The position numbers and the translations under genes are program-made. Below the pieces are notes generated by a model. The model made no database searches. It was not told where the DNA came from and saw nothing but the letters and a program-made list of their open reading frames with translations. A DNA stretch of 64,000 bases, from assembly GCA_964019135.1 (NCBI GenBank), contig OZ025256.1, positions 35,436,035-35,500,034 on the forward strand. The letters are read 5' to 3'. Of the stretch, positions 1-10,919 are shown in pieces; within the stretch, counting starts at the first letter, position 1, and each line of letters starts with the position of its first letter. This DNA is from Arenicola marina (taxonomy: Eukaryota > Annelida > Polychaeta > Arenicolidae).

Positions 1-83
1 TTCAAATCACTTGGTGCTTCATCCCTGGAAGGAGACGCATCCTAGATCTTGTCGTCAACAACTACTGGAACAGATTTTAACTG

Positions 84-1090
84 ATGAACTGGCAACTGCA
101 CTTGAACAGACAGCAGGCTACAAACAACATGGCGATGCTCCAAGTAATTCAGCAAAACAGAAGAATGAAAAGAAAGAGGGCCCGAAAACAGAGAACTGTG
201 TGGGTGAGACCTTGGGCCGAGAGGCGAGTGACACTAGGGCAATACACACGTCTGATGAACGAATTGCGTGTTGAAGATGGGAGAGCCTTTACGAACGTCG
301 TACGTGTGAATCCAGAAATGTTTAAACAACTACTCTTGCGACTGGAGAACAGAATCACGAAGCAAGACACATGGTCTCGCAAGGCTCTGGAATCTGGGTT
401 GAAGTTGGCCATAAATCTGAGGTACCTAGCCACAGGTGATCATTACCACTCACTCATGTATGGGTTCCGGGTACCTGACCACACCATTTTGTTGTTAATT
501 CGTGAAGTGTGCGAAGCCTTTATAGCTGAATATGCTGAAGAAGTTCAAAATGGAATAGAATGCCTAGCCACCCCACACGAATGGACATCTATAGCTGAGA
601 AATTCGGGCAGAGATGGCACTTCCGTAAATGTATAGGTGCTCTGGATGGCAAACACAGCCATTAGGTGTCCAAAGAAAGGGGGATCAATCTAGTACAACT
701 ACAAGGGCTTCCATGCGATCATCCTCATGGCTCTGGTGGACGCAGACTACAAATTCACCTGGGTGGACGTTAGTGTCAATGGATCTTCCGGAGATGCCCA
801 GGTATTCAACAATTCTGGCCATTGAAGAAGGAACCATAAGACTCCCCCCGCCCAATGCACTGTCTGGTGATAACAAGGACATACCATACTTCAAAGCTGC
901 AGATGACGCCTTCGCCCTGAAGACCTGGCTTAGGAAACCGTTCTCCAAAAGGCAACTCACTGATGATGAGAGGATCTTTAATTATTGGCTGTCCAGGGCT
1001 CTAAGGATAGTTGAGAACGCTTTCGGCATCCTAGCACACAGGTTCCAGTGCCTGCTGACAACCATGAGGCAACGCCCTGACACGGTTACC
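84..1090 (+). pseudogene. PIF/Harbinger (HARBI1-like) transposase, broken
   Basis: This is a DDE-superfamily nuclease of a PIF/Harbinger DNA transposon. The N-terminal part reads openly from 84 to about 656, with a basic stretch (RRMKRKRARKQR) and then the HARBI1-type helical region, and reaches the first catalytic Asp in GALDGKH (645-656). The frame then shifts near 657-661. The next block (YNYKGFHAIILMALVDADYKF, then GDAQVF) follows in another frame and carries a TAG at 691-693. A second shift near 815-820 leads to a third block with LPPPNALSGD, FSKRQLTDDERIFNYWLSRA and VENAFGILAHRF, whose Glu (codon 1013-1015) fits the third catalytic acid. The usual C-terminal tail is missing because a short tandem repeat begins right after TMRQRPDTVT. 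At least two frameshifts, one stop and a 3' truncation make it inactive. The family call rests on recognised motifs and is secure. A host-domesticated HARBI1 is unlikely given the breaks. Confidence 0.85.
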
Positions 1091-1480
1091 GTAGCGTCAC
1101 CGTAGTGAGACCGTAGTGAAATCGTGGCCCGACCGGGCACGACCGTAGTACCACCTTGGTATACCGTGGCATAACCTTGGTAAACCGGGACAAACCGTAC
1201 TCACACCTTGAAAAACCGTGGTGATACCTTAGTGGTACCTGGATGAACCTTGGCCTACCGTGATGATCCGTAGTCAATCCTTAGTAAAACCCGTAGTAGT
1301 ACCGGCATCCACCGTGGTGACACCTTGATATACCGTGGCATACCGTACCAGTAGCGTAGTAACACCGTGGCCTACTGTTTTTAGCGCCAAAATGTTGCGA
1401 GATGGCCCCGGTTTGTCCCGGTATATAGACCGGGAAGGACCGGGGAGGACCGGGGTAAACCGTAGCCAATACCGGCACAG
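1082..1480. repeat. degenerate 10-11 bp tandem repeat (ACCGTGGTAT-like)
   Basis: From the truncated end of the transposase, words of the form ACC(G/T)T(A/G)GT followed by 2-4 bases recur every 10-11 bp, about 28 times between 1082 and 1375. A looser ACCGGGG-type version continues to about 1475. Copies are diverged but the spacing stays close to 10-11 bp. No gene is visible. Short open frames on both strands arise because the word lacks stops. Confidence 0.7.
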
Positions 1481-1490
1481 TGTGAGCTAG

Positions 1491-2668
1491 GCTTGAGGAG
1501 TGACGTCAGTGTGAGGAGTGACCTCAGCGCGATGAGTGACCTCAGTGTGAGGAGTGACGTCAGTGTGAGGAGTGAACTCAGTGTGAGGAGTAAACTCAGT
1601 GTGAGGAGTGACCTCGGTGTGAGGAGTGTCCTCAGCGTGAAGAGTGACCTCAGTGTGAGGAGTGACATCAGTGCGAGGAGTGACATCAGTGTGAGGAGTG
1701 ACCTCAGTGTGAGGAGTGACCTCAGTGTGAGGAGTGACATCAGTGTGAGGAGTGACCTCAGTGTGAGGAGTGACCTCAGTGTGAGGAGTGACCTTACAGT
1801 GAAGAGTGACCTTACAGTGAGGAGTGACCTCAGTGTGAGGAGTGACCTTACAGTGAAGAGTGACCTCACAGTAAGGAGTGACCTCACAGTGAGGAGTGAC
1901 CTCACAGTGAGGAGTGACCTCACAGCGAGGAGTGACCTTACAGTGAGAAGTGACCTCACAATGAGTGAACTCGGTGTAAAGAGTGACCTCAGCGTGAGGC
2001 GTGACATCAGTGTGGGGAGTGACCTCAGCGTGAGGAGTGACCTCAGCGTGATGAGTGACATCAGTGTGAAGAGTGACCTCAGTGTGATGAGTGACCCCAG
2101 TGTGAGGAGTGACATTTGTGTGAAGAGTGACCTCAGTGTAAAGAGTGACCTGAATGTGGGGAGTGATATCAGTGTGAAGAGTGAACTCAGTGTGAGGAGT
2201 GACCTCAGTATGAGGAGCGACATCAGTGTAAATAATGACCTCAGTGTGAGGAGTGACCTCGGTGTGAGGAGTGACATTAGTGTGAAGAGTGACCTCAGTG
2301 TAAAGAGTGACCTCAATGTGGGGAGTGACATCAGTGTGAAGAGTGACCTCAGTGTGAGGAGTGACCTCAGTGTGAGGAGTGACATCAGTGTGAAGAGTGA
2401 CGTCAGTGTGAAGAGTGACTTCAGCGTGAGGAGTGATCTCGGTGTGAGGAGTGACCTCAGTGTAGGGAGTGACATCAGTGTGAAGAGTGACCTCAGTGTG
2501 AAGAGTGACGTCAGTGTGAAGAGTGACGTCAGTATGAGGAATGACATCTGTGTGAAGAGTGACATCTGTGGGAAGAGTTACCTAAGCGTGAGTGACCTCA
2601 GCGTGAGGAGTGACCTCAGTGTGAGGAGTGTCCTCAGTGTGAGGCGTGACCTCAGTGTGAGAAGCGAA
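1491..2668. repeat. 18 bp minisatellite, about 65 copies
   Basis: The unit AGTGTGAGGAGTGACCTC repeats about 65 times with point variants (GTGAAG, GACATC, GACGTC, TACAGT). Because 18 is divisible by 3 and the few length changes remove whole codons, both strands stay open: SVRSDL repeats on the + strand (1493-2716, 407 codons) and SLLTLR on the - strand (1381-2565). No start context, domain or non-repeat protein segment supports a gene. Five units contain the full palindrome TGACGTCA (1501, 1555, 2398, 2506, 2524). Most others carry TGACCT. Confidence 0.95.
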
Positions 2669-5351
2669 CCGCAAACGGGTCGAGGTAGTGCATCGGGGGA
2701 GAGGGGGAGGGGGTAATGCCATAATAACTAACTATGTACAAATCGCAAAATATACGTAAAAACCCATACAACGTACCTTTACTTTCTTTCAGTCAGCGTC
2801 TTGGCCGGCATGAGCGTCCTTCCGCTCCGGGCCGCATGTGGTGTAGGCACGACATGGACCGGACATGGCCGCGAGCGGTCACCGGAAGAGGACCCCCACG
2901 CCCCCGGGGCTTTCCCAGAATACACAGAGCGCCGATGGCGTCATTTCCGGGTTGGTTGCAATTGGGACTAGGAGGATCATGCGGCGACGTGCTTCTCGGC
3001 CACATCACGGCCAGGGAGCACAACTCACGCTGTATTCAAACACTTTTATTCTCACTTCTACATCGACAACTATATTCTAAGACTATTTTATACATGTCCA
3101 GATATGTCAAGGCCTCTTTGTCAGATGACCTCTCACCCGCTCGCAGAAGGGCGAAAGCTGGCGTTCAGAGGGTGGGGTGGGTGGAGGATTATGCTCATCG
3201 TGTAGACCGTTGTAGATAACCTTGGCGACATCTATCGTCAAAAATACACACATGTTTCGGGCCAGAAAACCAATTCCCGCATGCGCTTGCCATGCAATGC
3301 GTAGGCAGCTGGTTCAGGTGCCCAGCTTCAACATTTATTTTGTGAGTAGTAGGTTGGCTCTCCGGATATGTTATTCACAGAACAAACCAAAATGTCTCCA
3401 TAAAGTTTGATTTAAGTATAGTGGAATCACAGCTTATATGTTACCAGATTAGGAAGAGTTTAACAGTCCCGTCTGTGCTTACGTCACTGCACAGGCCGGT
3501 CACACGTGGCCACACTAGTGCTCTCAGATTCACATTGAAAAGACAGTGTAAGCCAGCCCATATCATCGCTTTATAACCGATTATAAGGACACCATCGAAC
3601 CGGGAATATAACCGTTTTCCTGCTAGGCAGAGCGCAGTGAAAATTTAAATTCGCCGTTTGGCAATTACATGATCTGTTTTCTCGGCTTATATCATGCCTC
3701 AATTTTATTCTTAAAGTAGTGTCTTTTGATCACCCAGATATTTATCTATTCAAAGTATGTGTGCTTTTTTAGTTTAGTGTTTTTTTTGTTTTTTTAGTAA
3801 ACACCCTGTTAAACCATTGGATGTTAAGCAGCTATGAATCTGAACTCGAGCACTGCAGCTGGATTTACCAGAAACACGCGCATGTCAGGATTTCCCTTGA
3901 ACGGTCTATTGAAGGCACCGAGGAAGTTATTATTCACTTCCCGTGGTAACACCGCTGAAATGATCAGTCGAGTGCAGCTCACAGCGAATGGCCACACGGG
4001 TGGCGCACCGATCCAACAAAGGAGAAACGCCCCGGGGAGAAATGGTACTGTGACGCAAAGATCGCGATGCCAGAAACCGATCTCGCACGGATGGGAGACG
4101 GGAAGTTGTCACCGATAAGTTCGTCAACTGGATACTTATGGTGCTGGATTTTTATTTACGGATAGCCAACGGGTACATCTTTCAGGTAATATCAATTCCA
4201 CATGTGTACATGCCATAGTCCTAACTTTATTTACCTATTTCGCCCTATTTCGCAATTTTTTGCTCATTCCGCATTTTATTGACACCGTTTTTTTAACTGA
4301 AGCGACTTACCTGCTTGTGGCGCCATCTGTCGAAGAAAATACATCTTCGCATAAAACGGAGCGGTGCGTTAAATGTACCACAATTGCTCGTCGTGAGTTT
4401 CGGATTCCGCATCGATTCTGAATGTGTACAGTTGCAAAATCGTCAAAGACAATAGTCGTAGAATACAGAAGTGACAATATCGGTTCATTGGAACACATGA
4501 ATGCAAAGTACATGAATGGAATGTACATGAATGACAATGAATTGTGGCCCCGACTACCCGCCATAGACCTCATACACATACACATACCTTATACACACAC
4601 ACACCGTCCAAGGTCCACACATATGACAAGTGCCCCCTTCCCCCTCCCCTCCTCCGACGCATCCCACACTTCGTATAATCGTACTATAATTGTCCCGATG
4701 TCTCGCTGGCATCTTGTTGTATACCGCGTGTGAATTCTGCATTGAAGTTGAGTGACGGACCTTAGATTTAGTTTGACAAGATGTGTCTGGCTGATCCGGC
4801 GTATACGGTGAACTTCAATAGCCCCCCCCCCCCCACCCCGATACACACTCACACACGTATTCCTGCACCCGCCATGTCCCCACCCTACCCTCACCCAGGC
4901 TGGATTTGACCCCGCTATTCCACGCTACTGCCGTGGTCGTCGTCACCGGACAACATTCCGTTAGTAATCAGAGACCAGCTTAGATCGCCCATTGATCGGA
5001 GGCAACTAACGCTACTTCCCTTTCCGACCCTATTTGTCAATGATATGCGTGCCGATGACGGGCTGTCACAGGCCTTGCTTCGAAACCAGGAACTGAAAGG
5101 GCCCATGGTTCATTCCGCCGGATGGACGGTGCGGAAATGCCTGCCCGTCGCCGCTCCCACTGGTCCCCGTGTATCTCCTCAATCTCGGCTATAGCACAGC
5201 GCGGCGTAATGACGTCATTAACACGGAGTTGTTACCCGGATGTGGTCCGACGGTTATTACAGAGGCCCGTTTGGCCGCCAGTGGATGTGACACGTGACAT
5301 GGCAACGGGTGCTCCTGGGAAGATGAGCAGGTGGCAGCACCAGAGGATGCC
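2669..5351. other. intergenic sequence, no gene recognised
   Basis: About 2.7 kb of non-tandem sequence between two arrays. A CT-rich acceptor-like string ending in CAG lies near 2775-2792, and an AATAAA on the - strand lies at 3045-3050, but the open frames (2734-3219 on +, 2793-3023 on -) show no recognisable protein family. A CA-rich microsatellite lies at 4571-4605 and a C-run at about 4809-4823. T-rich low-complexity sequence lies around 3760-3805. Nothing else could be identified. Confidence 0.6.
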
Positions 5352-8229
5352 CCAATAGGTAGGGGTAGGGTGGCAGGGTAAGGGGGTAGTCCAATAGGTG
5401 GTGGTAGGGTGGCAGGGTAAGGCGGTAGTCCAATAGATGGGGGTAGGGTGACAGGGTAAGGGGTAGTCCAATAGGTGGTGGTTGGGTGGCAGGGTAATGG
5501 AGTAGTCCAAAAGGTGGGGGTAGGGTGGCAGGGTAAGGGGGTAGTCCAATAGGTGAGGGTAGGGTGGCAAGGTAAGGGGGTAATCCAAAAGGTGGGGGTA
5601 GGGTGGCAGGGTAAGGGGGTAGTCCAACAGGTGGGGGTAGGGTGGCAGAGTAAGGGGTAGTCCAATAGGTGGGGGTAGGGTGGCAGGGTAAGGGAGTAGT
5701 CCAAAAGGTGGGGGTAGCGTGGCAGGGTAAAGCGGTAGTCCAATAGGTGAGGGTAGGGTGGCAAGGTAAGTGGGTAGTCCAATAGGTGGGGGTAGGGTGG
5801 CAGGGTAAGGGGGTAGTCCAATAGGTGGGGGTAGGGTGGCAGAGTAAGGGGTAGTCCAATAGGTGGGGGTAGGGTGACAGGGTAAGTGGGTAGTCCAATA
5901 GGTGGGGGTAGGGTGGCAGAGTAAGGTGTCGTCAAAAAGGTGGGGGTAGGGTGGCAGGGTAAGGGGTAGTCCAATAGGTGGGGGTAGGGTGGCAGGGTAA
6001 GTGGGTAGTCCAATAGGTGGGGGTAGGGTGGCAGGGTAAGGGGTAGTCCAATAGGTGGGGGTAGCGTGGCAGGGTAAGGCGGTAGTCCAATAGGTGGGGG
6101 TAGGGTGACAGGGTAAGGGGTAGTCCAATAGGTGGGGGTAGGGTGACAGGGTAAGGGGTAGTCCAATAGGTGGGGGTAGGGTGGCAGGGTAAGGGGTAGT
6201 CCAATAGGTGGGGGTAGGGTGGCAGAGTAAGGGGTAGTCCAATAGGTGGGGGTAGGGTGACAGGGTAAGTGGGTAGTCCAATAGGTGGGGGTAGGGTGGC
6301 AGAGTAAGGTGTCGTCAAAAAGGTGGGGGTAGGGTGGCAGGGTAAGGGGTAGTCCAATAGGTGGGGGTAGGGTGGCAGGGTAAGTGGGTAGTCCAATAGG
6401 TGGGGGTAGGGTGGCAGGGTAAGGGGTAGTCCAATAGGTGGGGGTAGCGTGGCAGGGTAAGGCGGTAGTCCAATAGGTGGGGGTAGGGTGACAGGGTAAG
6501 GGGTAGTCCAATAGGTGGGGGTAGGGTGGCAGAGTAAGGGGTAGTCCAATAGGTGGGGGTAGGGTGGCAGGGTAAGGGGGTAGTCCAATAGGTGGGGGTA
6601 GCGTGGCAGGGTAAGGCGGTAGTCCAATAGGTGGGGGTAGGGTGGCAGGGTAAGGGGGTAGTCCAATAGGTGGGGGTAGGGTGGCAGGGTAAGGGGTAGT
6701 CCAATAGGTGGGGGTAGGGTGGCAGAGTAAGGGGTAGTCCAATAGGTGGTGGTAGGGTGGCAGGGTAAGGGGGTAGTCCAATAGGTGGGGGTAGGGTGGC
6801 AGGGTAAGGGGTAGTCCAATAGGTGGGGGTAGCGTGGCAGGGTAAGGCGGTAGTCCAATAGATGGGGGTAGGGTGACAGGGTAAGGGGTAGTCCAATAGG
6901 TGGGGGTAGGGTGGCAGAGTAAGGGGTAGTCCAATAGGTGGGGGTAGGGTGACAGGGTAAGTGGGTAGTCCAATAGGTGGGGGTAGGGTGGCAGAGTAAG
7001 GGGTAGTCCAATAGGTGGGGGTAGGGTGGCAGGGTAAGGGGTAGTCCAATAGGTGGGGGTAGGGTGGCAGGGTAAGGGGTAGTCCAATAGGTGGGGGTAG
7101 GGTGGCAGGGTAAGGGGGTAGTCCAATAGGTGGGGGTAGGGTGGCAGGGTAAGGGGTAGTCCAATAGGTGGGGGTAGGGTGGCAGGGTAAGGGGGTAGTC
7201 CAATAGGTGGGGGTAGGGTGGCAGGGTAAGGGGTAGTCCAATAGGTGGGGGTAGGGTGGCAGGGTAAGGGGGTAGTCCAATAGGTGCGGGTAGGGTGGCA
7301 GGGTAAGGGGTAGTCCAATAGGTGGGGGTAGCGTGGCAGGGTAAGGCGGTAGTCCAATAGATGGGGGTAGGGTGACAGGGTAAGGGGTAGTCCAATAGGT
7401 GGGGGTAGGGTGGCAGAGTAAGGGGTAGTCCAATAGGTGGGGGTAGGGTGGCAGGGTAAGGGGTAGTCCAATAGGTGGGGGTAGCGTGGCAGGGTAAGGC
7501 GGTAGTCCAATAGATGGGGGTAGGGTGACAGGGTAAGGGGTAGTCCAATAGGTGGGGGTAGGGTGGCAGGGTAAGGGGTAGTCCAATAGGTGGGGGTAGG
7601 GTGACAGGGTAAGTGGGTAGTCCAATAGGTGGGGGTAGGGTGGCAGAGTAAGGGGTAGTCCAATAGGTGGGGGTAGGGTGGCAGGGTAAGGGGGTAGTCC
7701 AATAGGTGGGGGTAGGGTGGCAGAGTAAGGGGTAGTCCAATAGGTGGGGGTAGGGTGACAGGGTAAGTGGGTAGTCCAATAGGTGGGGGTAGGGTGGCAG
7801 AGTAAGGGGTAGTCCAATAGGTGGGGGTAGGGTGGCAGGGTAAGGGGGTAGTCCAATAGGTGGGGGTAGGGTGGCAGGGTAAGGGGTAGTCCAATAGGTG
7901 GGGGTAGGGTGGCAGGGTAAGGTGTCGTCAAATAGGTGGGGGTAGGGTGGCAGGGTAAGGGGGTAGTCCAATAGGTGGGGGTAGGGTGGCAGGGTAAGTG
8001 GGTAGTCCAATAGGTGGAGGTAGCGTGGCAGGGTAAGGCGGTAGTCCAATAGGTGGGGGTAGGGTGGCAAGGTAAGGGGGTAGTCCAATCGGTGGGGGTA
8101 GGGTGGCAGGGTAAAGGGGTAGTCCAATAGGGGTAGGGGGGCAGGGTAAAGGTTCAATAGGTGGGGGTAGGGTGGCAGGGTAACGGGGTAGTCCGATAGA
8201 TTGGGGGTAGAGTGGCAGGGTAAGGGGGT
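5352..8229. repeat. 38/39 bp G-rich minisatellite, about 75 copies
   Basis: The monomer runs GGTGGGGGTAGGGTGGCAGG, then GTAAGGGG(G)TAGTCCAATA. Lengths of 38 and 39 bp alternate because of a G4/G5 run. Each standard monomer holds G5-TA-G3-TGGCA-G3-TAA-G4, a canonical quadruplex motif on the + strand. Higher-order structure is visible: a variant with GGTGTCGTCAAA recurs at 5925, 6308 and 7921, the first two 383 bp (10 monomers) apart. The rightmost units (from about 8130) are more degenerate, as expected at an array edge. All three - frames lack stops, giving ORFs up to 901 codons of rotating PHLLDYP / PTPTYWTT / ATLPPPIGLP. These are artefacts of the repeat. Confidence 0.97.
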
Positions 8230-9077
8230 GGGATTGGTCAGGGATATGGTGTCGAGCCCTTGGTTCCTTCATTTGCACTGTAATCCGCAGCTTGGTCATA
8301 AAGTCAGCGCGAAAGCCACCAGTCGTCGCAAAGTGAGGCCAGTAAAGCGACGCTGGTTTTCCTTGGCCACCCACATTTATCCATCAAGCGGTGTTTTTTA
8401 CTTTGTTCCTGCTTAGCCAGCAGCGAACGAAGTGAATGGAATCATCGTTGCTTATCCGGAATTTAAGCTGTACTGCGACGAGCGGGGACTGTTGATGAAG
8501 AATGACGTGTGCCTTGACCCCGTAAGTCGGGGTGAATGGGGGTGGAGGGGTGGAGCGGGGGGGGGGGGATTCTTGATTTATATAGATTTGAATTTTAAGG
8601 CTGATCATTTGTGGATGCGCCCACGGCCATTGGGATATCGCCCAATGGGGTATCGCCTTCCCACATCCTAACGCCCACAGCATGGCACATGTAATTATAA
8701 CAGGGTTAAGAGAAACCTGTTGCGCTGGCTTGATGTTCACAATACAGCTGACAACGCGAGGCCCCCTTGGCGGAATGAAACCTGTATGGCTTGGCGAACT
8801 GCCGAACATAAGAACTACGATTGCCTCGTTTACAGCCGGGGCTTTGGGTAATTAAGATGAGCCCTTAACAACTTCCGTCGCCAGATTGTTTTATCGGCGA
8901 TCAACACGGACAGCTCGGGGTAGGACAATAGAGTTAACTGGCGTCCCCAACGCTTTCATGAATCGAAAACTGGGTTAGGTCACTCGAGAGGCAACCTACA
9001 GAAAGCACTGCAATCCAGCCTACTACACTACCACCTGATGAACAATGCTAGACTAAATAATAAGTGGGTAGGTCTAC
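8230..9077. other. intergenic sequence, no gene recognised
   Basis: Single-copy-looking sequence between the G-rich array and a MITE. It holds a G-rich low-complexity run (about 8530-8570) and a small imperfect duplication of CATTGGGATATCGCC at 8628-8658. Open frames (8201-8416 and 8432-8671 on +, 8384-8809 on -) match nothing I recognise. Confidence 0.5.
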
Positions 9078-9247
9078 AGGGGCAGATCTAGGAATTTGCC
9101 AAGGGGGCGGGGGGGGGATTGTCTCTGAAAAACTTGCGACCGCGGGGTGGGGGGGTGCTCAGAGAAGTCGACTTCCACAGTGTCTGTTCAGTTTCCCAAG
9201 GGGGGGGGGTGCAACCCCCGAAAGCCCCACCACCTAGATCCGCCCAT
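9078..9247. mobile_element. 170 bp hAT-like MITE with target-site duplication
   Basis: The left end AGGGGCAGATCTAGG (9078-9092) and the right end, read in reverse complement as ATGGGCGGATCTAGG (9233-9247), form imperfect terminal inverted repeats with 13 of 15 matches. They are flanked by identical 7 bp direct repeats GGTCTAC (9071-9077 and 9248-9254), or 8 bp with one mismatch. The interior is G-rich, with several G-runs and no coding capacity. The (C)AGGGGCGGATC-type end and 7-8 bp duplication fit hAT-derived MITEs. That superfamily assignment is an inference from the ends. Confidence 0.7.
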
Positions 9248-9356
9248 GGTCTACCTGCCGGCTTCTATCTTTTCTTCCATCCTGTCATCTCCCCAATTAA
9301 GGTTCTTTCCATTTATTTTACCGCGCCATTTTTCTCCATTGCACGTTTCCTCCACC

Positions 9357-10919
9357 CCACCCCCCATCCCCACACACACGCTACACCCCACCCCGCCCCA
9401 AAACCCACACACACCGCACATCTAACCCCTCCCCAATACACACGCACACCCCACACACCAACACTCCCCAATATCCACACACACCCCACACCCCACCACT
9501 CACCAATACCCACACACACCCCACACTCCACCACTCCCCAATACCCACACACCCCACACCCCACCACTCCTCTATACCCACACACACCCCACACCCCACC
9601 ACTCCCCTATACCCACACACACCCCTCACCACACCACTCCCCAATACCCACACACACCCCACACCCCACCACTCCCCAATACCCACACACACCCCACACC
9701 CCACCATTCCCCAATACCCACGCACACCCTACACCCCACCACTCCCCAATACCCACACACACCCCACATCTCATCCTCCCCAATACTCATACACACCACA
9801 CATTCCACCCCTCACCAATACCCACACACCCCACACCCCACCACTCCTCTATACCCACACACACCCCACACCCCACCACTCCCTCATACACACGCACACC
9901 CTACACCCCACCACTCCCCAATACCCACACACACCCCACATCTCATCCTCCCCAATACCCACACACACCCCACACTCCACCACTCCCCAATACCCACACA
10001 CCCCACACCCCACCACTCCTCTATACCCACACACACCCCACACCCCACCACTCCCTCATACACACGCACACCCCACACCCCACCACTCCCCAATACCCAC
10101 ACACACCCCACACCCCACCACTCCCCTATACCCACACACACCCCACACTCCACAGCTCCCAATACCCACACACACCCCACACCCCACCACTCCCCAATAC
10201 CCACACACACCCCACACCCCACCACTCCCCAATACCCACACACACCCCACACCCCACCATTCCCCAATACCCACGCACACCCTACACCCCACCACTCCCC
10301 AATACCCACACACACCCCACATCTCATCCTCCCCAATACTCATACACACCACACATTCCACCCCTCCCCAATACAAACACCCCACACCCAACTCCTCCCC
10401 AATACCCCCACACACCCCACACCCCACCCCGCCCCAATACCCACACACACCCCACACCTCCCCAATACCCACACACACTCCACAACCCACCCCTCCCCAA
10501 TACACATACACACCCAACAGCCCACCCCTCCGCAATACCCGCACACACCCCCCACCCCACCCCTCCCCAATACCCACACACACCCCACACCACACCACTC
10601 CCCAATACCCACACACACCCCACACCTCACCACTCCCCAAAACCCACACACACCCCACACCCCAACCTCCCCAATACCCGCACACACCCCACACCTCACC
10701 ACTCCCCAATGCCCACACACACGCCACACCCCACCACTCCCCAATACCCACACACACCCCACACCACACCACTCCCCAATACCCAAACACACCCCACACC
10801 ACACCACTCCCCAATACCCACACACACCCCACACCACACCACTCCCCAATACCCACACACACCCCACACCCCACCTCTCCCCCATACCCACACGCGCCCG
10901 CACCCCACCCCTCCCCCAA
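9357..10919. repeat. 35 bp C-rich minisatellite, about 44 copies
   Basis: The monomer is CCCCAATACCCACACACACC followed by CCACACCCCACCACT (35 bp). Variants have ATACTCATACACACC, CTCTATACC or dropped CA steps. The + strand is almost free of G. Each unit contains four or more C3-C4 runs with short loops, so the - strand can form G-quadruplexes and the + strand i-motifs. The open + frame from 9119 (HTPHPTTPQYP) and the - frames (GVCVGIGEWWGV) are translation of the repeat, not genes. Confidence 0.95.

Noticed and set aside
84-1090. Host HARBI1 gene
   Set aside because: Two frameshifts, a stop and 3' truncation into a repeat fit a dead transposon copy better than a domesticated gene.
2734-3219. 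161-codon ORF after an acceptor-like CAG
   Set aside because: Its composition is biased and no family is recognisable. The overlapping - frame is similarly open. Support is insufficient.
5189-8157. ORFs of 538-901 codons on the - strand reading PTPTYWTTPYPATLPPPIGLP
   Set aside because: They are produced by the stop-free 38/39 bp repeat and switch frame every monomer. No coding evidence exists.
5352-8229. Telomeric repeat tract
   Set aside because: TAGGGT and TAAGGGG words occur but only inside a 38/39 bp unit. There is no run of TTAGGG or another simple telomere unit.
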